Positions 10,926-24,596 are shown, counted from the first letter of the stretch. The stretch: 64,000 nucleotides of DNA from Pisaster brevispinus (GCA_023634235.1 JAMKCF010000004.1:24994527-25058526), one strand, 5' to 3'. Made by a program: numbers and translations. The notes: generated by a model not told the origin, from the sequence alone.

Positions 10926-13900
10926 AACCACCGGTTCTTTTCAGAACCTACACTACTCAAAAGAGATTCCACATGGTGTTACCGCAAGCCTTACTTAGTT
11001 AGATATGTATGACTTATGTTGTAAAATTGACTATTTTCATTCTCCATTTCCATCTAGCTTTGGAAACAAATTAAGAGGCAGCAACAAAACTAATTTGAAA
11101 CGTGAGAGTTGAAAAATTACTAAGTTGGTCAAATTTTCTTGATGGATGGGACTTAAACATCGAGAACTACAAATTAGCTTAAGAGAAATGTTACTGTAAA
11201 AAAGGCATTTGGAAGTGTTAGAAGGACGGGACAACTTGTTCAATTGGAAAACTTTAGAAATGGCACATTATCTATTTGGGAACATACCTCTGCATACACA
11301 CAACACTACGAATTAGATTTAGAACAATTTCAAAAGATAAAGAAAATCAGTGGAAATCATTACTTGAAGTTTGGAATTAATTTTAGAAACACAACATTGG
11401 CAAGTTTTTGAGGTACTAGACATCATTTACTTTGAAAAAACTTATGAAACGTAACAACAGTTCAAAAACAATTTGTCCAATGGAAAATAGTTAGATTGGG
11501 AAGTGTTTGAGAGTTAAAGCTACCTTGGACTAATTCATATAATTTAAGGGTTGGTGATAAGTCTCAAGTACAAATGGTTTGTCATAGAAGGAGTGCTGAA
11601 ATGGATTATTTGAGCAGTTGCAAAGCTTGATTTCAACTATTAAATTGCTTTTACCCAGCATTCGTTGTTCTGTCCATAAAAGGTGCAGCTTTTAAGCATA
11701 TTTTTGATAATTTTCCTGTAGTATCCCCAAGAGAAAAAATGACCTTATTATTTTCTTAGTCCTAAGAGGTGCGTTTTATATTTTCTTCATCTTTTGTTCC
11801 TGTGGAGCCAGTTGACCATAACCGCGAAATGGCCAAGAAGTTCTACTTTCTCCACTCGTGCTATACATTTACCCGCAGGGGTTAGGTTTGCCTTTTATAG
11901 TTTCTGCAAAGCTATTTCAGAGTTTAAATGTGACTTGACCAAGAACATCGCAAATTACTTTCACAAAAACTACATTAAAAATTTCTAGTATAAAAAAAGA
12001 ACCCCTTGCGATCCCTGAAATATTGCCTAAAAGAATGTTCATTAAAAATCCGGACAGCTGAGGGGACAAATGTAAAAGACAATGCTCATCTTAATTTGTG
12101 TAGCCTTCTTATTTGGTCAATATACTTTGAAAATTACCAAAAGTCATTTTCGTTTAATGATTTGCTCACAGTCAAGGTTTTTAACCCCCTTTTCTGCAGC
12201 AATTGATTTAAGTGCATCAAGCAATGAAAGCATAAGTGTTATATATTACTATATTTTCATTCATACTTCCCGATGAATCCTGTTGATTGACACTGTCTTT
12301 CGCGATTAGTTTTGGAACAATTTGCTGGAAACATTCCATGTAGTTTAGGAAAAATTTTGAGTTAAAAAAACATTACATTGCCAAGATTTTGAAGGACTAG
12401 ACATCATGTACCTTGAAAAAACCTAAGACACACAACAACAGCTTAAGGAACAAATTGTCAGTTGAAAATTAGACTAGTGTATGAGACTGGATAACTAGTA
12501 CTTTGGGAAAAATATCAAAGACAAAACACCATCGATTGGGGTAAAAATGAGAGCTCAAAAATATAAATATATACATAAGAGCACCATTTCATAAAAAACA
12601 ACATTTCTTGAGAGTTGAAGAATAAATGGGCTGGCAAGTTTCGAGGAACTGGATATCATGCTTCTTGAAAATTTAAGAGATGGCACAACTGGCTCAATTC
12701 AAGAAACAAGGCCAACAAACTATGCTCCCATTACCTTTGCAACAATTTTTAGATTTGGAAATTCCAGAGGCCTGTTTTGAGGAACTGGAAAACATGCTTT
12801 GGAAATGATTTCAAGGTAAGACTTTTGCTCTCATCTTTGGAGAGGAGTCTTGAAAACAATTTGAGAATTTTTTGTGCATGTGGTCAGCCAGTGTGGCTGA
12901 GATACAGGTATCAACATGTTAGGTATAGGATTTCAACAATAAGAAGAGTTCACTTTTTCAACATACCTCAGCCAAGAAAGGAGTGATGCATATCCAACCC
13001 AAAATATGACAAGCCAAGTTGACCTTGATAGTAACAACTGCTGATGAAGCTCATGTCCACGATGGATAATACTCTTTAACTAGTGTACACTCTACAAACA
13101 AAACGCGATACATTACGGTAATCATTTCATCAAATGTTGAATTGGGTAAAACATTGATTCTGAAAATGCTCAATCTTGAAACTGATCACTATGCAGCGCT
13201 CAACCCTTAAAAAAGATCCTCTAGACCAAAGAAAGATGACACACAAGTGGTTTACAACTGATTTTAGCAGTACCATATCAACTAGGATTGCAGCCCAGAA
13301 AAGGCACAATATTTGACGCAGAGACAAAATCCCCTTAGAAGTCAGTCAACTCCAACTTCGAACGATGGATTAAAGTGTTTGTAAAAGGTAGGAAGTGAAC
13401 ATTGTACGAAGTGTCTAAGTCGCTTCAAACATTGTAAAAGGTATGAAGTATCTTAGGTACAAACTCATCAAGGTACGAAGTGACCTGACAGTGATGTGTA
13501 GTAGTATGTCGCTAATCTTTGTGGCAAGCTGGCAAGCAATATAATTTCAAAAATCACTGCCTTAATTGTGTTTTGTACAGCTGTATGTAGCTATGCCTTG
13601 TGATGAAATTAAAGAGGCACAATCACTTCTCACACCATGTAGCTTGATCCTGATTCAAAAATCATTATATCACTTTTTTTATCTCTCTTGCAAAACTCAG
13701 GTCTAGTACACCTTTTCATGGCTGTTGTCAATGCAGGTCCCTGGCAACTATGTTCAATTTGAAATGTTACTTTATGCTGTAAAGTACACCTTTAAGCAAA
13801 TCAACCATGGTTCAATGCATTAGCATGCAGGCTAAAAAATGAAGTTAAATATAAAGTAACAATCTGCATGAGGCATGCATTGCTAAACACTGCTATGCAG

Positions 13901-16369
13901 AATTGTTGGGTAACACAATAAAAGGATTACAGTTTCAAAGAACTGCTGAATTACACAATGGGTATAAGATGAAACAACTTACATATCCAGTCCAGTAATG
14001 AAGAGAGGCTGAATAATGTGAGTTCTGCAAACTTGTATGATGTTCCTTCAAGAAAGCCAGATGCCATGGGGTTGGGTTATCATTGATACAGAGGGAGCCA
14101 ATAAAAACACAGCTGTTGGATTAGTTTGCTGGGTGTTGGAGAAATGAGCCCATCTTCTCTTTAAACTTGAACAATTGTGAGATTGCAAGACAACAATTGA
14201 AGAACAATATGAGATTACAAAATTTTTAAACTGGGAAGTTTTGAGGGACTGGACAAATAATGATGTACTCAAAAATTTGAGAGATGTGTCTCTAAACTCT
14301 TTATGGCAACAGTGGCCCTGAAGAATCTAATAAGACTAGCCAAATAATACTGTCTTCAAAAAACAGCTGCCTTAATTTTGTCTCCTATAACTGCATGCAA
14401 CTATGCCTGGTAATGATATCATAGAGGCACTCAGTTTCTTTATAATGCAAAGTATACTTCCCTTTGTGCAACACAACCATGGTTTTTGTGATACCCAACA
14501 AGCTGCATGCTACATGTAATGCTAAACACTGCTACTGAGAATTACAAGCTAACACAAAGGAGGGATTAAAGTTTAAGAGAACAGCTGAATTACATAATAG
14601 AATTACACAGCCCCTGGAAACTACAGAAGTGCACAATGGAAGTACCCCGCTCTAGGAATGTCTGCATAACATTTTAAACTTTAACCCAAAACTGTAAATT
14701 GATTGAATTATATAAATACAACCCCCCCCCCAAAAAAAAAAAAAAACAAACCCCCAAACAAACAAGAAAAACCCACAAATATCATATGTACAGTGAAACA
14801 ATACTTATTAACATTACATTCTGATTTCTTCAAAAGATTATTCCAATACTTCAGGTAATCAGCTCCTACATTTTTTGCTCCTTTGATTGCCTGAATATGA
14901 ATTTTGTTAATGGCTGAAGAGTAAGTGCCCACCTCATAATTTACACTTCAGCTACCTTGGACTAATTCATATACTTTAAGGGATGGGAATAAGTCTCAAA
15001 TATAAATGGTTTGTCATAGAAATAGCGCTGAAATGTTTACGCTCCCCAAAACTGCTGCTGCTTTGCATTCCTTTATCATGGTACAGTAGGCTTTTTCTTG
15101 CTTATTATTATGTTTATTACTTCCTTCTACAATAGGGAATGTACGGCAGTCTCATCCTTGTAAAAATAAGGCTCTAATTTCAACTTCTGAAGCTCTTAGT
15201 GTGAAAGGTTGATCAGTAGGCTAAATGGATGATTGGAGCAGTTGCTCAGCTTTTTGTTGTCTTGCTCGTATAAGTAGTGCTGCTTTCTCAGTATATTTTT
15301 GATAAATTTCCTGTAGTATCCCGAAAGACCCCAAATTACCTTAATACATTCTTAGTCTTAAGAAGTGCAGCTTAAAATTTCTTGATCTTTCTACCTGTGG
15401 GGCCAAATGACTGTAACCGACTTCATAGCTTAGAAATTCTACTTTCTCAACTGGTAACAGGGCTCAAATTTTTGGGGAAGATCCACAAGACGGCAGGTCT
15501 AGTTTTTACTAGACCAGAATTTAGTCACAAGACCAGAATCAAATTGAGAAGACAGTTTTAACATTTGAACTGTTTGTTAGACCAAACAATAAAAAAAGAG
15601 TTCTCTTTTAGTCTGGTGGGGAAGTAAACTCTGATACTCAGCAGATTTGAACGACATTTTCCAGGCTCAAACTCAACATTACATTACATTTTTTATATTT
15701 TTTTATACTGAATTGAAAAATAGAAGACCAGATGACTTGTCTGGCTGTTAGTTTACTGGCTCAACACTAAAATCACTTGCCTCGAGCCTGCGATCCAGTG
15801 AAACTTTCAAGCTCTGTTGTACCATACATTTACCCGGAGCGGTTATGTTTGCTCTTTGTAGTTTCTGCAAGAGTTCTTTCAGAGTTTCAATGTGGCTTGG
15901 CCAAGTTTTCTTTAAATTTGGCAAGGCCTAAAACCATAAATTTAAATTGTTCATGTATTTATTTGTTCATTTATATTTTTTGTGGCGCATGATACAGGGA
16001 AGATGGAAATTTTTCTAAACTGAACATCTAATTCGAGCCATTTTAGTAAATTCTACAGACATTAGAATTTTTTGCGAAGCAAATTTTTTCCGGCCCACTT
16101 TTTAAAATTGTTATTATTCATTAATAATAAATTTATTTAAATTTTGGCTGCCTCAAAAAGAATAATAATTGGGGGTGCCATCTGTGCCCCCCCCTGTTAC
16201 AGGTCTGAATTAGAATGGCATCGATGAAATAAGCAACATACTGCATTCCCTGTAATAATGTTCACATTTTTCTTACGAATGTGGCTGTGCATTAGATAAG
16301 CCAAATGAAATCAAGTTAATGTGGTAGAGCCAATATGGGGTCAATTATGCCGTTTTATTCTTGTCATTC

Positions 16370-17710
16370 TGTCTCATTGGGACCAGCCAGTAATCTTTGC
16401 TTAAGTCAAATTTGGTAAAAATAATGACCTTTTGCTGGTTTAGGGAATATTTCTTCTTGGTTGGGTATTAGATCGGCATCAAATGTGGTGATTTTGTTGA
16501 TTTTCTGGAAATGTATGCAGAAACGGTTAGTACCATCCTTCTTTCTGACAAGCACTGTGGGTGAATTCAAAGATTAAATTATACTAATTATCAACATGTT
16601 CTTAACTTCGAATCTATAGTTTCTTTGAGAGCATTTGGTATCTGGTATGGCTTACATAGCTTTGGTTTTTTGGTGGAAAGTTTAATACAATGCTCAGTTA
16701 AATTTGTATAGCTTTTTCGGTCGGTCAATATGCTTTGAAAATTATCAAAAGTCATTTTACTTTATTGGTTTGTTCAGATTCAAAGTTTTTTTACCTATTT
16801 TCAACAGCTATTGTTTTAAGCACATAAAGTGATGAAAGGATGATAAGTGTTATACAATGCTATAGTTTCATTCATATTTTGTGATGCATGCAGTGGCTGT
16901 TTGCATTTGATGATTGACACTGTTAAGTCTTTTACGAAGGTCGAGCACAAACTGATTTGTATTTTTTCTGTTTCAGCATTTTCTACTTTCCCAGTCCAAA
17001 GTTCTTTAAGTATAATCATGGGACCACATACAATCCTACAGTATAGGCGTTTGCAACGTGCAAATCCTCAGATACTTTGAGGGGTTTTGCATTTAACTGT
17101 GAAGAGACGTTTTAGCCTGTTTTTCAGTGTACCCTATAACCGTTTCACAAGGCTATTACATGCAGGATGATGGGGGTAGTTGTATGCTGCAGGACTAGCA
17201 ATAACCTGCTTATCTCTTCCATGAGTTCTGAGGTGAAACGAGCAGCTTCATGAGTGAGAATCTCATTTGGAATACCAACACGAGAGACAACATTCCCCAT
17301 TGCTTCTGCTACTCTCATTGTCTGTATACTAGGTAATGGATTTCTTCTGGGTATAATGATTCCTGTGTTCAGTCAATGTTCGGATTGGGCATACTAAATC
17401 TACAGCAACACTTTGAAATGGTGCATGAATGATCGGCCTTGAAACTATGGCCTTTGGTGACTCTGCCTTTTTCTGGCAAATGTTGCATGATTGGCAGCAT
17501 TGTAAAATGTCTGAGTCAATCCCAGGAGAGTAAAAAAAAATACCCAAGACCTTGTCATTGTCTGCTTTGGACTTTGGTTTCCACCCAACACTGACCAATG
17601 ATGTACATTTTTTAATCTGAATTCAAAATTTCTTTTGCTGGCACATAATTCACCGTGATCTAATTTGGAGATCAAAATTTGCGGCAAATCATTTAATGTA
17701 TTCATCCACT
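16370..17710 (-). pseudogene. Gmr1-like Ty3/Gypsy pol remnant: integrase upstream of reverse transcriptase
   Basis: Reading the minus strand 5' to 3', I see an integrase zinc-binding motif (CQSCNICQKK, near 17490). The start of the catalytic core follows (PFQSVAVDLV), then VSRVGIPNEI and FTSELMEEI further on, and an integrase C-terminal ELWTG motif near 16980. Reverse-transcriptase N-terminal motifs come next, not before: KPYQIPNALKE near 16650, then VRKKDGTNRFCI near 16530. Several stops and frameshifts interrupt the frame, so it is dead. Integrase before RT is the reverse of ordinary Ty3/Gypsy and is the diagnostic layout of the Gmr1 clade described from deuterostomes. RNase H, gag and LTRs were not identified. 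Confidence 0.7.
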
Positions 17711-20700
17711 TGTCACCCTATTGAACTAGATCATGGATGCATTTTAATTTCAAATCTTTAGCCTGTCCAATTTGAATCTCATCTTTGTCGATTTCAGGTA
17801 AACTATCAGGTAGGCCTACTTTTAGCTTTGTTAAGGGTTTATGCCCCTTGCTTGTTTGGCACAGCATTTATTTATTTCAGTTTCCTAGTTTGCAGATCTA
17901 ACTTACTCTTGCATTCTGTTAGTTTCCCTTGTTTCAATTGTCTGTCTGAACTTGAGTTTGACTTTCTTTCGGAGAGTTACTTGGCAAAGTGGAGGAATGG
18001 AACAGTTGCTAAGCTTGATTTTAATGTTTCAATTGCTTTTACCAAGCATTGCGAAGCTTTAGAGGGTAGGCAAATTTTGAGAACAACACAGTACGAGCTT
18101 GGACACTTACAAAGCAGACATAACATCAGCTTTGAAACATTTTGAGTTGAACACATAAAATGGGTTTGAAAGTTTTTGCAGGCTGGGACAACATTGGTCT
18201 TGAAAAATGTTCAGAGATGGAACACTAGGTCTGATGAATAATCATCTGATTTTGAACTTTTTACAACATGGCCTGAAGAAGTTTTCAGAGATACTATAAC
18301 ATTGATTACAAACAAATTATAAGTTAACAACTCCTTAGATTCGGAAACTTGAGGGACTAAACAACTTTCACAGTGGAAATTTTTTTTAAAATGGTACATC
18401 AGCTTGGGAAAGAGTGTATGGTAGTGAGTTTGCTAATCAGAACAACCTGTGCCCCCATCTGGATATTGGAGTGTAGCAGTGAGTTTACTAACCAGCACAA
18501 TCTGTGTCGTCATCAGCACACGTCACACGAATAACCTGCAGTGGTTGGAGTGTAGTAATGAGTTCACTAATCAGCAAAATATGAAACATGAAAATCTGCT
18601 TACAACTGATAACAGACTCATGGCACGACTTGTTAACTGGCTGTTTACAATCAATACTTCCATCATGATGTAGCTTTTATATGCAAGTTTTGAGGCAATA
18701 CATGGTAGAAGATATGGTTTTTGGTTTTACAAGATGTATACTATTAATTGTTTGATTTTTTTCTCCAGTTTAAAGACAACTGTTTATGTTAAATGCTTGT
18801 TCTTATTCTTATTCATTAAACTCGAAGAGATATATGATAAACATTAATTCATAAAAGTAGTTGATCAGGTTTTGAGAATTCAGCATGAAATGGTTGCGTA
18901 TTGAATATTTCCCAATATGACTGATACCAGAATCATTTTGTTACCAATTAAACTGCTTGGACGTAATTTGTTTAAACTCACATCAAGACAAGAATTATCA
19001 TTTAAGATTGTAAAACTTCAAGTGGAGATTCACAAATGGATCAAAAATCAGTACGGTATCAACTTGGACTGGAGTCTAGAGAAGGCACAAAATTTGAATA
19101 CAAGAACTGCTGTAAAAGGTAGGAAGTGTACATGGCACGAAGTGTACAGAGTGGCAAACTGGCCCTTAAGATAATCTCACGATCACTTCTCACACCATTT
19201 AGCTCAAACTTGATTCAAAACTCATTGGATCTGAGCAGCAAAGTACACTTCCCTTTATGCACATCGAACTTGGTTGAAGGCAACAGCAGGCTAAAAATTA
19301 GCTTAAATCTTAAGTAACAAGCTCTATGCTGCATGCATTGCTAAACACTGCTTTGAGGAATTACTGGGTAAAACAATTGAGGGATTAAAGTTTAAGACAA
19401 CTGCTGAATTAAATAAATGGATTTTGATGAAAAAATTTACATACCCATTTCAGCAATGAAGAGAGCCTGCATTTTGTGAGTTCTGCAACCCTGTATGATG
19501 TTCCTTCAAGAGTCATCTGCAGTGCTATGAGTCAGATGCCATGGGGCTGGGCTATATTTGATCCAGAGAGAGCCATCGATTATAGGCAGAGGTTGGATTA
19601 GTTTGCTGGGTGTTTGAGGGATAAGCCCATCTACTCTGTAAACTTGAAAATATGAGAAATTGCAAAACATCTATTGAAGAACAATTTGAGAGTTGAAAAA
19701 TTATTACATTTGGAAATTTTTAAGGGACTGGACAAAAAATTATGTACCTCAGGAAAATTTGAGAGACAGTACATTTTGGAAAACTATAGGAGTTAAAAAT
19801 CAATTAGATTGGCAAGTGTTTAAGGGAAAGCACTGACTAGAGAAGAAATTTACAGTTCAAAAACAAAAATTTGCCAACCAGTTCCAATCAAACAATCAGC
19901 TCTTTGTTGTTCAAATAATCATTGCTATCAACAACACTAAATTCTACTATGTATCTAAACCCGAGAACTAAACAATTACCGTTCATTTGTTGTTGTGTGT
20001 CTATTATCTCTAAGTGGCACCACTGGCTCTGAAGAATCTAATAAGAGTAGACAAATAACACCATCTTCAAAAAATAGCTGCCTCATTTTGTCTCCTATAA
20101 CTGCATGAAATTATGCCTGGTGACAATATTAGAGGAACACTATCTTCTCACACCATGTAGCTCGATCTTGATTCAAAATTTATCTGATCACTTTCTCGAT
20201 CTCCCTCTCTTGCAATACTCCAGCCAAATACTGCTCAGCAACTATTGTGATTTGAATTGTTTCATTATGATGCAAAGTACACTTCCTTTTGTGCACCATA
20301 ACTATGGTTTGAAGCAATAGCAGGCAAGCTGCATTCTACATGCATCATTAAACACTACCACAGAGCAATGCTTCACTCATCACTAAACTACTGGTTAACA
20401 CAAAGGAGGGATTAAGGTTTCAGAGAACTGCTGAAATACATAATGGATTACATAGCCCCTGGGAACTGTTGGGTTCCAAATGGAAACAAAGTTTTTAGTG
20501 ATAGCAGGCAAGCTGCATGCATCGGTAAACACTTCTATTGAGAGTTATTGGGTGGATCAAGGGTTACGATTTCACAGAGAATAAAAAGTTATGGTAGAAA
20601 AATGTTTCAGAATGTTTTTGAAGGCCATACAACATAAATTGTGGGAAAATTTTTAAAGATGGCATGATAAAGGTTCTTTAGCAATTCTGAGAGTTGAGAT

Positions 20701-21599
20701 ACCAAGTTTTTGAGGGACTGAATACAGGTGCTTTGGGCAAATTTAATAGATGTCACAACAGCAGTTTGTGTATCTTCACCAATGTTCTCACGTTCCATGA
20801 TGGCAGCTTTACATCATCTGAGCTGGTAGCAGCAAAACCTGTCCAAGACACAACCGGCCTATGCAACCTAGACAAAAAATAAGTCATAAAAGACACTATC
20901 TTTCATATAAGAAAAATCCCCTTAAAGTTTCTAGTTTTTGAGAGACAGTCAAAAATGTGTTTGGGTAAATTTAAGGACAGCACAACATCAGCTTAAAAAC
21001 AAATGAAAGTTGAGAAATCGTTAAACTGCCAAGCTTTGGAAGGGACTGGACAACAGCTGTGGAAAAATTAAAGAGTTGCCACGAAAATGGCTTAGAAACA
21101 ATCTGAATGTTGAAAAATCAGGTTGGGAAGTTTTTGAGGAAGAAAACAACCAAGCTCAGACATTTTTACTGTTTACACAGCAGATAAGTAATGACATTTG
21201 AAAAATCATCAGGTTGGAAAATGTGGTAAACATTTTGGTATAAAGTTTTCATTGAATTTCCCTACAAAAAATCCCTCCATTTAAAAATTTTTTTAACACA
21301 TATTTTCTGTAAATGTTTAACATTTTTCCCGATATTTAATTTGCAATTTTTTAATTAAAATTTCTTTTACCCAGTAGTTGCATTCCTACTTTCCTTATTT
21401 ACTCCTTTGGCCTCATTCTTGTTCTGGTTTATCCATTCACTGCTGTCATCCTCAATGCTTGTCCTTTTAAAGTATATTATTTTCGATTCAACGATTTAGT
21501 TTGCAATTATCTACTGCACATTGGTACATGAGTAAAAATTAGGAAAACTTATCGTTTAAAGTAAAGTTCTAAGTAGGATTTGAAACTTTGCATGGTGGA

Positions 21600-21735
21600 A
21601 GTATATCTAAGAAGACGAGCAGAGCATACTGATCGAAACGTTGAGTCGTTAACCACCAGTTCTTTTCAGAACCAACATTACTCAAAAGAGATTTTCACAT
21701 GGTGTTACCGCAAACCTCACTTAGTTAAAGTAAGG
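21600..21735 (+). mobile_element. Penelope-like terminal fragment
   Basis: This sequence matches the right arm of the element at 10803-11001: GAGCATACTGATCGAAACG, TTAACCACC(A/G)GTTCTTTTCAG, then CACATGGTGTTACCGCAA. The sequence just before it (about 21570-21600) also matches the flank of the first fragment (10210-10245). So both insertions lie at the same point of the same host repeat, or were duplicated together with it. Confidence 0.65.
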
Positions 21736-22884
21736 TTCTGTTCAGTATCGCCTACAACAACTTCTAAGGATGCTCTTGTGGTCTATCATGAAGTGATTAA
21801 ACACTCTATTTCTATTTATACATCTTTTATCATGTACACCAAAGCCTTGATTCTTCTTCATATTTTGCTCAGCTGTGCCATCACTATCCTTCTTTGTGCA
21901 TCTTTATCAACTCTTTTCATGTCATCATAGTCCATGCAGATACCAGCAAAACCTTTCCATGCCACACATCAGGGCAAGTCAAGTATGGCCGTTTATTTTG
22001 CTTCAAAATGTTTACGTCATTTAGTTGTTGTACAACTTACTCATATCTGCAATAATTTAAACATTGGTAATTGGCTATATTGACAAAATCTTAATTGAGA
22101 GTACGATTTGGGCATTTTAATCTTTGAAGTGGCAGCATGTGTACATGGCAGCTGCGTCTCGGAAAATTCAAGGTGATACTTTTCAAAATTAAGTAACTGT
22201 CAGTACCAAATTTAAAGTAACATTTATTTTTTTCATTTTCAAATGTAAGGACAAGAGTTTAGATTAAGGAGTTTTCTTTTCTTCAAAACTGTAAGAAAGG
22301 TTTTTGAGAACCAGCATGAACTGCTTATGAATATTGACTATTTCTCATGAAGACTGGTACCAGAACCACTTTGTTACAAATAAAATTGCTAGAAGGTAAT
22401 TTGTGTAAAGTCACAGCGAGACAACAATTATTGTTTATGCTCTTGGAAACAATTTGAGTTTCACAAATGGCTAAAAATGAGTGAATTTCTCACAGCAAAC
22501 AATAGTCAAACAAGTGAGAATAGATCAAAAGGGGGCATAATTGGTAATGTGGCAGACCTAAATCTTCCAACAAGAAGATCAAATATAGCTTCAAAAGAAA
22601 TGGATAAAGATGCCAGACTTAAATTTTAGTTAGCAGTGAGTTACTAATCAGCACAAACTGTGACATCACATGCGTGACCTGCAGTTGTTGGAGTGCAGCA
22701 CTGAGTTTACTAATCAGCACAACCCTTGCTATCCCAATCATAACCTGCAGTGGCTGGAGTGTAGCATTGAGTTTACTATTCAGCAACACCAGAGTAAAAT
22801 GAAGCATGATGCATGCATCACTGAATGCAGCTACTGGGTAACAAACACAATGGAGGGATTAAGAATTCAGAGAACTGCTAAACT

Positions 22885-22995
22885 GCATAATAGGGTTACA
22901 CAATGTAAGTACATGGATACTGGGTTACACAATGGGAGTGCATGGCTACTGGGTTATACAATGAGAGTACATGGCTACTGGGTTACACAATGGGT
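22885..22995. repeat. 30-bp tandem repeat, about four copies
   Basis: The unit is approximately TACTGGGTTACACAATGGGA plus GTACATGGC. Four consecutive copies differ at one to three positions each. Single or double units recur at 56715-56775 and, degraded, near 14595-14645 in corresponding parts of other repeat copies. Confidence 0.75.
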
Positions 22996-24035
22996 AAAAA
23001 CAGGTCTGGAAAAATTGGGAGTTGAAAACTCAATAGATTGGTTAGTGTTTCAGGCACTGGACAATATGTACTTTTGGAAAAATGGAAAAAAGGCACAACA
23101 TTGATTTGGACAAACTTGAGTTTTAAAAAACCCCAAAAGACAACAACTCATTAAATTTTGAACAAATGAGAGTTCAAAAATCATTAGATTGGAAAGTTTT
23201 CTAAAGAATGGCACAAACCTTTGAATTATTTTCTTAAAGACACAAAATCAGCTAGGGAACAATTTTAGAGTGATAGCTACATTGACGAGTGTCAATTACA
23301 TCAATGGAGAGAGATATGCACTGAACAAGTTTTGTTTGATGAGACAAATTAGAGTTCAAGTTTAGTACAAGTAATTATGGGATAAAACTACAAGACTCAC
23401 CCATTGTAAGGGAAGTTGACTGCACTGTATGTAGAAAAAAATGCTTACTTCGTCAGAAAAAATTGTTAAAAATAGGAGTGTGGCAGGAAGTTTACTAATC
23501 AGCACAGCCTGTGCCATCACAAGGATTACCTGCAGAGGTTGGAGTGCAGCAGTGAGGTTTTTTAAATCTGCTAACAAGTGATAAGAGATTTATGATATGT
23601 CTTGTTAACTTGCTGTTTGCAATTAATATTTAAGTTACAATAATGTAACTTTTATATGCAAGTTTTAAGGCAACACATGGTAGAGTATTGATATGGTTTT
23701 TGGTTTGCGTGAACGTTATGTGTTGTCCACTGTCTTTAAGTAAAATTACAAATCTGAAAACAACTCATGCTATAAAATTCGTATCTGCTGCAGCATAGAG
23801 TTGTGGATTGAGGAGTGGGAATGCCCATCATAATTTTCTTAACAATCTCACATAAGGGATAAGTAAACATTTGAAAGAGCTTGTCCTGCTAACTCCTAAC
23901 TCCTCATTTTGTCAGTCTCCAGACGATGACTAGAGCAGCCTAGTCAAAGGATTGAGATCAAGTTTATGTCACTTGGAGATAGTGCAGATGAGTACAAATT
24001 TATGGTGGCAACGGTTGGAGAGGGGGTGATACTAG

Positions 24036-24150
24036 TACAGTCAACTCTCGTTATTATGAGCTTGAAAGATATGAGACGCCAGTTTATTTTTCACCAAACC
24101 CGAACTGTCCTAGCGTGTTTCTATGTCTTAAAATGCGGAAGATATGAGCA
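24036..24150. mobile_element. Possible pogo/Tigger-like terminus
   Basis: TA followed by CAGTCAACTCTCGTTAT resembles the terminal inverted repeat of pogo/Tigger-type Tc1/mariner elements, which insert at TA. I could not find the matching right end, so only one terminus is proposed. Confidence 0.3.
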
Positions 24151-24480
24151 CGATCATAACACAGATAATACAAGGTATTTTTGTGGCCCATGACAAAATA
24201 ACTTGTTTTCATACTTTTGTATCAAGATCTGAAAAACATTGTTGTGTAACAAAAGCTACCATACTGGATAGTCAAGGTTTGGAAATTACATTTTTAATGC
24301 CAAACATTTTCGCTGGTAACCTATGATTGAAATGGTACATTCAGCATAGGTGCTCTGCAGTATCAAATCTGTCACATCATGGTCACATCAACGGCAAGTT
24401 TGACATCACTTGGCTAAGATTTTTATGTTAAGTTATACACAATTATAAATTTCTATGATCATAGTCGAGAAAAATTCATT

Positions 24481-24590
24481 GGGGGTTTTGGCCATCAGCC
24501 GAAACAACCTTTGTTTTCGTCAAGATTTTTATTTTGGGGGGGTTTCGGCCTGGTAGCCGAAACCACCTTTGATTTCATAAAGATTTTTTT
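24481..24590 (+). mobile_element. Two stacked Helentron-like 5' ends
   Basis: Two successive terminal hairpins each lead into CTTTG(T/A)TTTC and then a T-rich spacer. The first is an imperfect hairpin at about 24484-24509 and the second a 9-bp perfect stem GGTTTCGGC (24541-24549)/GCCGAAACC (24556-24564). This is the same architecture as the 5' ends at 44166, 52087 and 60500. The stem sequence is complementary to the subterminal repeat of the orphan 3' ends near 47609 and 48422, marking the same subfamily. No 3' end follows here. Confidence 0.6.
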
Positions 24591-24593
24591 TAA

Positions 24594-24596
<3 letters not shown>

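Larger units (their letters stand above)
10241..11001. mobile_element. Penelope-like element fragment with inverted terminal arms
   Basis: Arms 10241-10433 and 10803-11001 are inverted copies of each other (with a short indel near the outer ends). They enclose about 370 bp of retroelement tail. The plus-strand interior encodes GKGYVGETGRNLPTRLKE followed by FHISDIW, which is the GIY-YIG endonuclease C-terminal region of Penelope-like elements. Each arm carries a palindrome around CGATCAG...CTGATCG followed by AAACGTTGAGTC. Reverse transcriptase is absent. Penelope-like elements are known to insert as 5'-truncated copies with direct or inverted terminal repeats, which explains the structure. 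Confidence 0.72.
7610..16360. other. Gene-free patchwork of a long degenerate interspersed repeat
   Basis: No intact coding gene is seen. Long segments recur elsewhere in the window at roughly 70-85% identity by eye. Examples are 7810-8160 with 17020-17350, 8230-9400 with 17795-18720, 9780-9990 with 18830-19050 and 22290-22470, 11510-11960 with 14945-15910, and 9600-9690 with 48720-48800. Parts contain remains of a Gmr1-like pol (see separate entries), so much of the patchwork may be internal or flanking sequence of that retroelement family. The short open frames here are chance. Confidence 0.6.
17711..24030. other. Gene-free degenerate interspersed repeats
   Basis: This is a continuation of the long interspersed repeat. 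No intact gene is seen. Frequent motifs are degenerate units of roughly 110-130 bp containing GAGAGTTGAAAAATCATTAGA, TTGGCAAGTTTTTGAGGGAC and GGCACAACATCAGCTTG in order (for example 19640-19830, 20640-21200 and 23020-23300; also 11080-11480, 12330-12850 and 50400-50830). The 64-bp units noted at 8940 recur here. Confidence 0.55.

Noticed and set aside
23966..24193. 75-codon plus-strand ORF
   Set aside because: It runs through a transposon-terminus-like sequence, with no family and no splice partner.
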